64,000 nt of DNA from an uncultured Sphingomonadaceae bacterium. GTDB lineage: Bacteria > Pseudomonadota > Alphaproteobacteria > Sphingomonadales > Sphingomonadaceae. The stretch's first letter is position 1. Every line of letters begins with the position of its first letter. The translations under genes and the position numbers were made by a program. Positions 1 through 9,425 of the stretch are shown piece after piece. Location of the stretch: contig CANLUL010000001.1 in NCBI GenBank assembly GCA_947494305.1, positions 1,426,001 through 1,490,000 on the forward strand, read 5' to 3'. Under the pieces are notes generated by a model. The model was not told the origin of the DNA. It did not search any database and saw only the letters and a program-made list of their open reading frames with translations.

Positions 1-1
1 C

Positions 2-256
2 CGGCCGCGTGAAATGGATGTCGCGATCAGCGGTTTGGCAAACGCAACAATGTGGGAGGGCGGGACTACTCGGCCAGATCAACAGACAACATTGCGCATC
101 AAAGTGCCGGCCGACACGGTTGCCAAGTTAAAGCTTTTTATCGCAACACCAGAATCCACTTCCGAACGTGATGAATTCGAAATGACGGTACAAGGCGTTG
201 ATGATGAAGCACCGACCGACACCGAAGAACTATTTTTCGAACGTCCGAAAAACTGA
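2..256 (+). CDS. ccoG: Cytochrome c oxidase accessory protein CcoG/FixG, C-terminal fragment (5' end outside window)
   Basis: Frame is open from the window edge; C-terminal Ig-like FixG-type sequence; directly followed by ccoH-ccoI-ccoS. Confidence 0.8.
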   Translation, partial: RPREMDVAISGLANATMWEGGTTRPDQQTTLRIKVPADTVAKLKLFIATPESTSERDEFEMTVQGVDDEAPTDTEELFFERPKN

Positions 257-270
257 TTGAGGATCGAAAC

Positions 271-738
271 ATGCAGAAAACAAAGAAAAAGATTACTGGC
301 TTTCATGTTACACTGATGTTCATGGCCTTTTTTGGGGTGATCATGGCAGTTAATTTTCTGATGGCGAGCCTGGCATTAGGCTCCTTTAGCGGGACGGTGG
401 TCGATAACAGCTATGTTGCCAGCCAGAAATACAATGAATGGTTGGAAGAAAGTAGGCAGGAAGCCGCTCATGGTTGGATTGTTGGCGAACCAAAACGTAC
501 AGATGACAAGCTACAACTATCTGTCTTGGACGCCGAAGGTGCAGCGCTGTCCGATCCCAAAATTTCCGCTATTGCTTATCACCCAGTCGGCCAGACGGAG
601 GCCATCAACCTGACCTTTACAGAAAACGCCGGTGGACTGTATCAAAGCAATGAAGCGCTACCTGCTGGTCGATGGAAACTGAAGATTTCTATCTCAGAAG
701 ATGTTCGCAACCTTGATATGGTAAGCGAAATCAAGTGA
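271..738 (+). CDS. ccoH: FixH/CcoH family protein
   Basis: 155 aa, N-terminal TM segment, position between ccoG and ccoI. Confidence 0.85.
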   Translation: MQKTKKKITGFHVTLMFMAFFGVIMAVNFLMASLALGSFSGTVVDNSYVASQKYNEWLEESRQEAAHGWIVGEPKRTDDKLQLSVLDAEGAALSDPKISAIAYHPVGQTEAINLTFTENAGGLYQSNEALPAGRWKLKISISEDVRNLDMVSEIK

Positions 739-2864
739 ACGCTTCAGTTGCTCTCGATGATCTGAAGACGGCTGAGACTTCAGAGGATAGCCGCTTCGCC
801 GTTCCCACGATGCGCTGCGCTGGCTGTATCTCAAAAATCGAACGAGGGCTTGCAGATCTACCAGGTGTAATTCACGCTCGTGTGAATTTCTCGACCAAGC
901 AAGTCGCTGTTTCACACACACCCGAACTCACTGAAGACAAGTTAAAAGGCGCCATTGGTTTGTTAGGATTTGAGGCTCAAATACTAGCCGATAATCCTCT
1001 CTCGGAAGATCGTGGTGACACCAAGAGATTGCTTCGTGCAGTGGCGGTCGCTGGCTTTGGCATGATGAACATCATGCTGTTGTCCGTCAGCGTCTGGTCT
1101 GGTGCAATAGGCGTTACCAAGGACCTATTCCACTGGCTTTCAGCGCTAATTGCTATTCCGGTAATCGCTTACTCGGGTCGTCCATTTTTTGCATCTGCCG
1201 CAATGGCACTGCGCTATATGCGCACCAACATGGATGTACCAATCAGCATTGGGATTATTCTCGCCACTGGTCTCAGTTTATACGAAACCGCGACCAGTGG
1301 GCCGCATGCGTATTTTGACGGTGTGGTTATGCTCATCTTTTTCCTGCTCGCTGGCCGCGTACTTGACGGAATGATGCGTGACCGGGCTCGCGAGGGCATT
1401 TCAGCTTTATTGAAGCAAACAGCATCAGGAGCCATGATAATTCAGTCCGACGGTACTACCGTTTGGACGAAGGCGGGAGAAATCGAAGCCGGGATGCTGA
1501 TGCAGGTGGCCGCAGGAGATAATCTTGCTGCCGATGGTATCATCATTGAGGGTCGCAGCGGTTTTGATTTCTCCATGCTGACAGGAGAAAGTGATCCACA
1601 AAACCGTTCCGTTGATGATGAAGTTCTTGCCGGAACAACCAACCTAACTGCTCCCGTTAAAGTTCGCGTAACCGCTGCGGGTAAAGATACAAGCATTTCT
1701 GACATCGCCCGATTGATGGATGAGGCAGGTCAGCACCGGTCATTCCACGTGCGTGTTGCCGATCGTGCAGCTCGCTATTATGCCCCTGCGGTACATTGCC
1801 TTGCCCTGCTTGCGTTTGTTGGTTGGATGCTCGCCGGCGTAGGTTGGCATCAGGCATTACTTATTTCTGTCGCCGTTCTCATTATCACCTGCCCCTGCGC
1901 ACTCGGCTTAGCTGTTCCTGCCGCACAGGTGGTTGCCTCAGGTGCCCTGATGCGAAAAGGAGTTTTGGTCAAGGATGGCAGCGCGTTAGAACGTTTGGCC
2001 GAAGCAGATCGCGTCATTTTGGATAAAACTGGAACTGTCACCATGGGACATCCCGTTCCAACGAATTTATCACTGCTATCCGACGATCAAAAGTCAGTTG
2101 CACTGGCGTTGGCACAGTCAAGCAATCACCCTATCAGCAAAGCTATTGCAAAATCACTCATCGCCAAAGACATCTTACCAGCAAAAATTGATTCTGTAAT
2201 CGAGACCGCCGGTGAAGGTGTTTCTGCAAACTGGAATAGCGTTGGGGTATCGCTCACTCGCCCCCAAAAGGGCGGTAATGGCTCGGCCACCCAATTGACT
2301 ATGGGCAATATCGCGCAAAGGATCACTCTTACCGACGAAATCCGCCCGGACGCGGAAGCGGTAGTTGAGAGTCTTTCCGAACTTGGTCTACCGGCCTCTT
2401 TGCTCTCGGGTGACAGTATGGAGGCGGTGACGCCTGTTGCACTCCAACTCGGAGTCTTGGCGCAGGCCAATGCAAAACCCGAAGATAAAGTCGACACAAT
2501 TAAACGTCTCAGCAAACAAGGGGATAAGGTATTGATGGTTGGCGATGGCCTAAATGACGGCCCTGCCCTCGCCGCTGCACATGTCTCAATTGCTCCCGGG
2601 TCGGCTAGCGATGTCGGACAACAGGCCGCAGATGCTGTTTTCACCAGTGACAGCCTGATGCCGGTTGCACTCGCAGTCAAAGTCGCCCGCCGCACGATGC
2701 AAACAGTTCGTCAGAATTTCGGATTGGCAATTGGGTACAACATTTTAGCGGTGCCACTGGCTTTGTCTGGCATGGTCACTCCGTTGATTGCGGCCATAGC
2801 TATGTCAACATCCTCACTCATCGTGGTCGGCAACGCTTTGCGCCTCTATGGAGCAGCAAAATGA
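735..2864 (+). CDS. ccoI: Copper-transporting P-type ATPase CcoI/FixI
   Basis: MRCAGC metal-binding motif, CPC in TM region (ITCPCALGLA), DKTGT, GDGLNDGPAL; overlaps ccoH end. Confidence 0.92.
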   Translation: MNASVALDDLKTAETSEDSRFAVPTMRCAGCISKIERGLADLPGVIHARVNFSTKQVAVSHTPELTEDKLKGAIGLLGFEAQILADNPLSEDRGDTKRLLRAVAVAGFGMMNIMLLSVSVWSGAIGVTKDLFHWLSALIAIPVIAYSGRPFFASAAMALRYMRTNMDVPISIGIILATGLSLYETATSGPHAYFDGVVMLIFFLLAGRVLDGMMRDRAREGISALLKQTASGAMIIQSDGTTVWTKAGEIEAGMLMQVAAGDNLAADGIIIEGRSGFDFSMLTGESDPQNRSVDDEVLAGTTNLTAPVKVRVTAAGKDTSISDIARLMDEAGQHRSFHVRVADRAARYYAPAVHCLALLAFVGWMLAGVGWHQALLISVAVLIITCPCALGLAVPAAQVVASGALMRKGVLVKDGSALERLAEADRVILDKTGTVTMGHPVPTNLSLLSDDQKSVALALAQSSNHPISKAIAKSLIAKDILPAKIDSVIETAGEGVSANWNSVGVSLTRPQKGGNGSATQLTMGNIAQRITLTDEIRPDAEAVVESLSELGLPASLLSGDSMEAVTPVALQLGVLAQANAKPEDKVDTIKRLSKQGDKVLMVGDGLNDGPALAAAHVSIAPGSASDVGQQAADAVFTSDSLMPVALAVKVARRTMQTVRQNFGLAIGYNILAVPLALSGMVTPLIAAIAMSTSSLIVVGNALRLYGAAK

Positions 2865-3028
2865 GTGGTTTGGCTGTGCTGATCCCGATCGCCTTACTCA
2901 TGGGACTTTGCGGCCTTGGTTTTTTCTTCTGGGCGATGCGTAACGATCAATTTGAAGATCTAGAAGGCGCAGCACTCCGCGTCCTTATCGAAGATGAAAA
3001 GGAGGTCGGTGATGATCAAGAAGTTTAG
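2861..3028 (+). CDS. ccoS: cbb3-type cytochrome oxidase assembly protein CcoS (55 aa; missing from ORF track)
   Basis: ATGA overlap with ccoI; MSGLAVLIPIALLMGLCGLGFFFWAMRNDQFEDLEGAALRVL... with the typical FFWAxRxxQFxDLExxA signature. Confidence 0.93.
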   Translation: MSGLAVLIPIALLMGLCGLGFFFWAMRNDQFEDLEGAALRVLIEDEKEVGDDQEV

Positions 3029-3263
3029 GTGTATTGGACTGTCCTCCTTACCTGTCATTACCGCATCTGTGATGCTTGCAATCATCCCGACAGCCCCGGC
3101 TAGTGGAATGATGATGATAGAAATATGTGATCCGGACGGTCAAATCCGGACGATATCCATTCCCATAGAACAGGAAGATGGCCGGGATCCAAATTGCGCG
3201 AAGCCCTGCCACGCCTGCCTATCCCGAAAGGCGGCAGGCAAACAGGGCTCTAGATCGATCTAG
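3012..3263 (+). CDS. Small exported hypothetical protein with CxxxCHxC motif, translationally coupled to ccoS
   Basis: ATG at 3012 with GGAGG just upstream, overlapping the ccoS end; signal-peptide-like N terminus; NCAKPCHACLSRK near the C terminus. Confidence 0.6.
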   Translation: MIKKFRCIGLSSLPVITASVMLAIIPTAPASGMMMIEICDPDGQIRTISIPIEQEDGRDPNCAKPCHACLSRKAAGKQGSRSI

Positions 3264-4069
3264 TGCGCAAGTATCAGTGGTAACTTACTTTTGAAGATCT
3301 GATCACGAGTGACACCGCCCATCAATGTTTCACGTAATCGTGATTTTCCATAAGCACCCATTATAATCGCTGACGCATCTTTCTCATTTGCGAACTCCTC
3401 AATCCTTTCGGCGACGTTGCGTTTTCCGCCTTCCAGTTGATGTAATTCTGATGAGATGTTGTGACGCGACAAATAGGCAGACGCATCTAGATTGGGGAGA
3501 TCAAGGCCCTCATCAACCGACACGACGTGCACTGACGATGCCAACTTCATCATGGGCAGCGTTAACCGGATCGCCAACGAAGCTTCTTTTGAGCCGTTCC
3601 ATGCTACCACTATAGGTTTACCGGCTTCAAACGATTCAGCGTCCGTCGGGACAACTAGTGTCGCAGCGTGTGCATGAATGGCAACTTCTCCAGCAATAGG
3701 TTGTGGATCCCGGTCATCAGTCATTTTTTTGGGTGCTTGGCTAAGAATAAGCAGATCAGCTAGTCCACTTTGCTCAACCATTAGTCGGGCGGCATCACCC
3801 AGACCTACCTGCCAATCCCATTGAATATCTTCCGACCCAAGCTCTGCTTCGATTTTTGCGCGAAACTGTCGTTCAACTTCCTGCATGTCACCGAAATTGA
3901 GATCAGCAACAAAATGCCCAGCAGTTGGCGCATAGGCCATCGGTGGGATCTGTATGGAAGGCTGCAGAAAAGTAATATGTGCTTGATGCGCTCGTGCAAT
4001 ATCAAGAGCAATATTCAAACGGGAATCAAATCCCGTATCATCAGAGGTGTGCAAGAGAATAGATTTCAT
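3260..4069 (-). CDS. Universal stress protein (tandem USP domains)
   Basis: MKSILLHTSDDTGFDSRLNIALDIARAH... and C-terminal SAIIMGAYGKSRLRETLMGGVT; ATG at 4069 preferred over the longer ORF start. Confidence 0.85.
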   Translation of the reverse strand: MKSILLHTSDDTGFDSRLNIALDIARAHQAHITFLQPSIQIPPMAYAPTAGHFVADLNFGDMQEVERQFRAKIEAELGSEDIQWDWQVGLGDAARLMVEQSGLADLLILSQAPKKMTDDRDPQPIAGEVAIHAHAATLVVPTDAESFEAGKPIVVAWNGSKEASLAIRLTLPMMKLASSVHVVSVDEGLDLPNLDASAYLSRHNISSELHQLEGGKRNVAERIEEFANEKDASAIIMGAYGKSRLRETLMGGVTRDQIFKSKLPLILAH

Positions 4070-4122
4070 CGGGGATCTCCTTTTTATATTCGTTATAGGA
4101 ACATGAAATCGAACCAGTTGCA

Positions 4123-4136
4123 TTGATTTGGCTCAA
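4123..4136. promoter_or_regulatory. FNR/FixK-like box TTGATTTGGCTCAA upstream of the USP gene
   Basis: 9/10 match to TTGAT-N4-ATCAA; on minus strand a TATAAC -10-like hexamer follows after 25 nt. Confidence 0.5.
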
Positions 4137-4420
4137 CAAATGCTAAATCAACTCGCATTCAGCCCAAACGAATTTTATTCAAAAACCCAGTCCAGTGGAA
4201 AGGTTCACTTCACCTTAGACTAAAGAGAATATGCCATAAATATTGAAGAAGTTACACGATGTTTTCATCAATTTCTGGCAGGAACCCAAAGAGAGATTTC
4301 TTAAGGGATGACCGAAATTCAGAAGACTTGACCATCCAAGATGATCTCGCCAGAAGCCAGATAGACTATCGTACTGACCGATGTTAAAATCGATCATAAT
4401 ATTGATCACAAAGGATTGCT

Positions 4421-5725
4421 ATGAAAATTGCGATGATAGGGGCCGGTTATGTTGGATTGGTCTCCGGAGCTTGTTTTGCCGATTTCGGTCATGAAGTCGT
4501 CTGCGTTGATAAGGACGCAAGCAAAATAGAGAAACTGCGACAGAATGTAATGCCGATTTATGAGCCTGGATTGGCCAGCATTGTCAAACGCAATGTTGAA
4601 GGTGAACGCCTTTCTTTTTCTACAGAATTGGCAGAATCGTTGGAAGGTTGCGATGCTGTGTTTATAGCTGTTGGCACACCATCCAGACGTGGAGACGGGC
4701 ATGCCGACCTCAGCTATGTCTACGCGGCAACAGAAGAAATTGCAGAGTCTATCACTAAGCCAATTGTTGTAGTGACCAAATCAACAGTACCGGTAGGCAC
4801 AGGCGATGAGGTTGAACTCATTCTCTCTAAAAAGCTGAACAGCGATCAATTTGCCGTTGTTTCTAATCCAGAATTTCTTCGCGAAGGCGCCGCTATTGAC
4901 GATTTCAAGAGACCGGATCGAATAGTCATTGGAACCGAGGACGACCGCGCACGCGCGGTGATGAGTGAGATCTATCGCCCGCTCTTTCTCAATGAATCGC
5001 CGCTCTTGTTCACAGGACGGCGCACTGCGGAACTAATCAAGTATGCCGCGAATGCTTTTCTCGCTACAAAAATTACGTTTATCAACGAAATATCGGATCT
5101 TTGCGAAAAAGTTGGTGCAGATGTACAGGAAGTTTCGCGCGGAATTGGATTGGATAATCGGATTGGTGCAAAGTTTCTTCACGCTGGACCTGGATATGGC
5201 GGAAGCTGCTTCCCGAAAGATACTCTCGCGCTGATGAAAACGGCGCAGGATAATGAAAGTCCGCTCAGGATTGTTGAGGCTGTTGTTCAAGTAAATGATC
5301 AACGCAAAAGAGCCATGGGCCGCAAGGTTATTCAAGCCATGTCCGGCAGCGTTCGCGACAAAAAGATCGCATTGTTTGGCCTGACATTCAAACCCAATAC
5401 CGATGATATGCGTGATGCGCCCTCGATTGCTATTGCCCAAACTTTGATCGATGCTGGCGCAAATGTAACGGCCTACGATCCCGAAGGTATGGAACTGGCG
5501 AAAGATATTATGCCAGCGGTAGAAATGATGGAAAGTAGCTATCAAGCAGCTACCGAAGCGGACGGTGTGGTAATCGTAACAGAATGGGATGCATTCCGCG
5601 CCCTCGATCTAAAAAAGCTATCGGGGCTAATGACTGGCAAAGCTCTAATCGATTTAAGGAACATATACGATCCACAAGATGTAGCAAAATCCGGGCTTGA
5701 GTATACCAGTGTTGGACGAGCCTAA
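4421..5725 (+). CDS. ugd: UDP-glucose 6-dehydrogenase
   Basis: GAGYVGLVSGACFADFGHEV N terminus; GPGYGGSCFPKDTLAL active site. Confidence 0.93.
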   Translation: MKIAMIGAGYVGLVSGACFADFGHEVVCVDKDASKIEKLRQNVMPIYEPGLASIVKRNVEGERLSFSTELAESLEGCDAVFIAVGTPSRRGDGHADLSYVYAATEEIAESITKPIVVVTKSTVPVGTGDEVELILSKKLNSDQFAVVSNPEFLREGAAIDDFKRPDRIVIGTEDDRARAVMSEIYRPLFLNESPLLFTGRRTAELIKYAANAFLATKITFINEISDLCEKVGADVQEVSRGIGLDNRIGAKFLHAGPGYGGSCFPKDTLALMKTAQDNESPLRIVEAVVQVNDQRKRAMGRKVIQAMSGSVRDKKIALFGLTFKPNTDDMRDAPSIAIAQTLIDAGANVTAYDPEGMELAKDIMPAVEMMESSYQAATEADGVVIVTEWDAFRALDLKKLSGLMTGKALIDLRNIYDPQDVAKSGLEYTSVGRA

Positions 5726-5742
5726 ACCATGTTGAGTAAGAT

Positions 5743-6546
5743 ATGAAGCTCCGCAAAAAGACGGTGGCCAAACCTTGGGGGCAACGGGTGTTGCCGGACA
5801 TCTTCGGTGGAGAACGGACTAAGAGTATCGGCGAAATCTGGTTTCAACCTCCGGCATCCGTTACGCCCGCTCTGATGGTTAAGTATCTTTTCACCAGCGA
5901 GAAACTATCAATTCAAGTCCATCCTGATAATCGAATGGCGCGCAATGCGGGATTGCCAAGCGGAAAAGATGAATGCTGGCTGGTTTTGGACGCCGAAGCA
6001 GATGCTGTGCTTGGCATTGGTCCCAAAACAAAAGCCAGTGATGCGAAACTTCGAGCCGCTGCGGCACTAGGAGAGATTGAGAATCTGATAGACTGGAAAC
6101 CCGTAAAACCAGGCGATTTCTATTACATCCCTGCGGGAACCGTTCATGCAATTGGGCCTGGACTTCAGTTGCTTGAGATTCAACAAAATGTCGATGTAAC
6201 CTATCGACTTTATGACTATGGTCGGCCGAGAGAGTTGCATCTGGATGATGCCATCGCTGCGGCGAAAGCCGAACCATATCGGATGAAGTTTCACCAGCAT
6301 GTTGATCCAGATACAAGCATGCCAATATCAGATGGCCCGTATTTTCGAACATTTCAGGTTATTGGTCCAGATATTGATGTAATCTCAAATGTTCCGGCCT
6401 CGGAATGGCAGGTTATTCCGTTGCAAGGTTCCGTCAAAGTTCGCGGAAAGCTAATCAAGGCCGGCGAATGCGGCCTCTGCACATCTGCATCGGAAATCAA
6501 CCTTTCTAAAAACGAGAAATGCATCATTGCCACAAACATGAAGTAA
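5743..6546 (+). CDS. manA: Mannose-6-phosphate isomerase, class I
   Basis: KPWG, SIQVHPDN, FYYIPAGTVHAIGPGLQLLEIQQNVDVTYRLYDYGR. Confidence 0.88.
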   Translation: MKLRKKTVAKPWGQRVLPDIFGGERTKSIGEIWFQPPASVTPALMVKYLFTSEKLSIQVHPDNRMARNAGLPSGKDECWLVLDAEADAVLGIGPKTKASDAKLRAAAALGEIENLIDWKPVKPGDFYYIPAGTVHAIGPGLQLLEIQQNVDVTYRLYDYGRPRELHLDDAIAAAKAEPYRMKFHQHVDPDTSMPISDGPYFRTFQVIGPDIDVISNVPASEWQVIPLQGSVKVRGKLIKAGECGLCTSASEINLSKNEKCIIATNMK

Positions 6547-6556
6547 GGACTTCTAA

Positions 6557-7630
6557 ATGAGCTCCAACAACGATCTTGTTATACCAACCATTTTATCAGG
6601 TGGATCAGGAACACGGTTGTGGCCGCTTTCCAATGATCAGCACCCCAAACAGTTTCTCAATCTGATTGGCCCCATGAGCATGTTTCAACTTACTCTGGAC
6701 CGATGCAAGCAATCCGAATTGTTTGATTTGCCCATCGTCGTGGGGGGGACAAAGCATGCCGATTTAGCGGAAGAACAATTGACCGAAATTGGCGCCCAAG
6801 CGCAGGCAATGATTCTGGAACCGTGCGCGCGCAACACAGCCCCAGCGATTGCACTTGCCGCCTTGGCTTGCGAAAAACCAAACGCGTTGATGCTGGTGAT
6901 GCCAAGTGATCATTTGATCAAAAATATAGATGCCTTTCAGGCTGCTGTAACTGCATCACTACCCATCGCAAAAGCGCGTTGGATGGTCACATTTGGTGTG
7001 GAACCGACGGCTCCGGAAACCGGCTATGGGTATATCGAACAAGGGGAACAGATTATCGGCAGCGCGCGAAGCTTTTCCGCAAAAACTTTCGTCGAGAAAC
7101 CAAATTTACAAAATGCTGAAAAGATGCTCGATGCAGGCGGGTTTCACTGGAATGCAGGTATTTTTCTATTCCGAGCCGATGTCTATCTGGATGCAATGAA
7201 AAAACATGCTCCAGAGATGCTGGCCGCGGTGACCGGTTCTATGGAGAAGGCCCGCCGGGACGGGTCAAGGATATTCCCGGATGAAGACTGTTTTGCAAAT
7301 GCACCTTCTGACTCCATTGACTATGCGGTTATGGAGAAGGCAGAAAAAGTGGCCGTTACGCCAATGAGAGCCGAATGGTCTGACGTTGGCAGTTGGGATT
7401 CCCTCTATGAAATTACTCAAAAGGACAGCGATCAAAACGCTTTGACGGGTAGTGTCGGAACAATGAAATCCAATCGAAATTTGATTCATGCGAAGGATGT
7501 CACCGTCAGAACTTATGGTGTTGAAGATTTGATAATTGTTGCCCAAGACAATGAGGTAATGGTCATTAGGCGCGGTGAATCGCAGCATGTTAAAGAAATT
7601 GTGGATTTGGCTCTAAAAGACACCGAGTGA
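6557..7630 (+). CDS. manC: Mannose-1-phosphate guanylyltransferase
   Basis: ILSGGSGTRLWPLSNDQHPKQFL, FVEKPN, WSDVGSWDSLYE motifs. Confidence 0.9.
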   Translation: MSSNNDLVIPTILSGGSGTRLWPLSNDQHPKQFLNLIGPMSMFQLTLDRCKQSELFDLPIVVGGTKHADLAEEQLTEIGAQAQAMILEPCARNTAPAIALAALACEKPNALMLVMPSDHLIKNIDAFQAAVTASLPIAKARWMVTFGVEPTAPETGYGYIEQGEQIIGSARSFSAKTFVEKPNLQNAEKMLDAGGFHWNAGIFLFRADVYLDAMKKHAPEMLAAVTGSMEKARRDGSRIFPDEDCFANAPSDSIDYAVMEKAEKVAVTPMRAEWSDVGSWDSLYEITQKDSDQNALTGSVGTMKSNRNLIHAKDVTVRTYGVEDLIIVAQDNEVMVIRRGESQHVKEIVDLALKDTE

Positions 7631-7784
7631 CAATTCATTACAGCTCTCGCTCACCTTTCCGATCACTGGTAAACGGTCAGATAAAATATGCTAATTCGCT
7701 ACTCGAGTTATTTGATGAAAATCGATCAAAAAGGAATATTTAACCTTCTTTTGGTTTATTATCCTCATTACCGGGGAAAACCTT

Positions 7785-8090
7785 ATGCATCTATTTACTG
7801 ACCATCCAGCCGAAGCGGGAGAAAGCTATGCGCAACATATGCGATATGCGGGTTCCGTAGGCATTCAAATGATTGTTGCTGGTATTGCATGCACAATTCA
7901 TGGGTTACTGCCATTTCTTTTCAAATCCAATGGCTCAAACGCAATTGCAGAACTACACAGTCTAATGATGAAAAAGCGCAACTCGACATATGTCAAACAA
8001 CTTGAAATAGCAGAAAACTCAGTTCAGACACCGGACGGTAGCGAGGAAAAAAGACAAATACCCTTAGCGAACCTGGACAGGGCGGCTTAA
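7785..8090 (+). CDS. DUF6356-like small membrane protein
   Basis: MHLFTDHPAEAGESYAQHM...GLLPFLFKSNGS resembles small sphingomonad DUF6356 proteins (from memory). Confidence 0.6.
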   Translation: MHLFTDHPAEAGESYAQHMRYAGSVGIQMIVAGIACTIHGLLPFLFKSNGSNAIAELHSLMMKKRNSTYVKQLEIAENSVQTPDGSEEKRQIPLANLDRAA

Positions 8091-8200
8091 ATACTGACTT
8101 GTTTTGACAAAAATCCATTCATTCGTTCCTTAATCGAAAATTAACCATAACAGCCGATCAAGGCTTCCTCAGCATTAAAAAGACATGAGGACCAGGCCGG

Positions 8201-9424
8201 ATGCCAAAGTTTGCGTTGACGGGCACATATTCTGCTCAAAACAAAGGTGACGCAGCGATGCAAGTGAGTACTGCTGCATCTCTAAGCAAGTTCGGCGCAA
8301 ATATTGCCATTCTGGCTCCCTTTGTCGAAAAGGATGAATCCAAATATGCGCCTTTAGAAGTCATTTACTGTGATCGAAGAAAACTGATACGATCAACCCT
8401 CAATATTGCTGCTATCGCCATTGGAAATCTGTTAACAAAGCGTTCGAGCGAGCCACATACTGCGAAAAACTGTGTAGAGCATACAGCAAACAGTGATCTG
8501 GTTATTGATCTAAGTGGAGATATGCTGACCGAGGACTATGGTCCCCACGTTGCCTATTCACACTATTTGCCTATTCTACGGGCCCTAGTGCTTAGAAAGC
8601 CATATTTTATTTGCGCCCAATCGATTGGACCTTTTTCACTCACAAAACCAATCGCAAGGTTTCTGCTGAACCGGGCAGCGGCAATCACAGTGCGTGACGA
8701 AATCTCGCTCGAATATCTGAAGAGCATCGGCATCCGACAAGATCACCTCAAACAGACGGCTGACATGGCTTTCCTACTACCGGCTGAAGTGGGCAATTGT
8801 GCTACAAGTTGGGAAACTTTGGGATTGGATGCGAAGAAAGATACACTAGGCGTATCGGTCAGCAGGCTGGTTGCCGACAAATTTGACAAACAGGTTGGTA
8901 AAAAAGGGGCCTTTGTCGAGCTTGTCGCAAAAACCGTAAATCACATCGCATTGAAACATGATCTACAAGTTCTTTTCACTCCGCATGTCACTGGGCCAAC
9001 AGATATCAAGGATGATCGGATTATTTCTCGTGACGTTCAAAAAGATCTGGCTGCAGAGATAGTCTCGGCAGTTATTGAGGAGGATTTACCGCCTCAGGGA
9101 TTGAAATACTTCATTGCAAAATGCTGCATGATGGTTGGTACTAGAATGCACGCGAACATCGGAGCGCTCTCTTCTCATGTTCCGGTAGTAGCAATTTCCT
9201 ATAGCCACAAAACGCCAGGGATCATGCGTGCTTGTGGTGTTGAAAACTATGTCGTGGATTTTCCAGATCTGACATTTGAAATGCTGAGCGAACGAGCGGA
9301 CAATGCCTATCAGAATCGTGAAGCACTAACGGCGCGGCTGAAAGTTGCCGTGGCCATGCAACGTGAGAAAGCCAAAGAAAATGTGGAAATTGCTATGCAG
9401 ATTGCGAGAGGTGAACTTCACTAA
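8201..9424 (+). CDS. Polysaccharide pyruvyl transferase family protein
   Basis: FALTGTYSAQNKGDAAM N terminus, AQSIGPF, VRDEIS, GTRMHANIGALSSHVPVVAISYSHKTPGIM. Confidence 0.85.
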   Translation: MPKFALTGTYSAQNKGDAAMQVSTAASLSKFGANIAILAPFVEKDESKYAPLEVIYCDRRKLIRSTLNIAAIAIGNLLTKRSSEPHTAKNCVEHTANSDLVIDLSGDMLTEDYGPHVAYSHYLPILRALVLRKPYFICAQSIGPFSLTKPIARFLLNRAAAITVRDEISLEYLKSIGIRQDHLKQTADMAFLLPAEVGNCATSWETLGLDAKKDTLGVSVSRLVADKFDKQVGKKGAFVELVAKTVNHIALKHDLQVLFTPHVTGPTDIKDDRIISRDVQKDLAAEIVSAVIEEDLPPQGLKYFIAKCCMMVGTRMHANIGALSSHVPVVAISYSHKTPGIMRACGVENYVVDFPDLTFEMLSERADNAYQNREALTARLKVAVAMQREKAKENVEIAMQIARGELH

Positions 9425-9425
9425 G

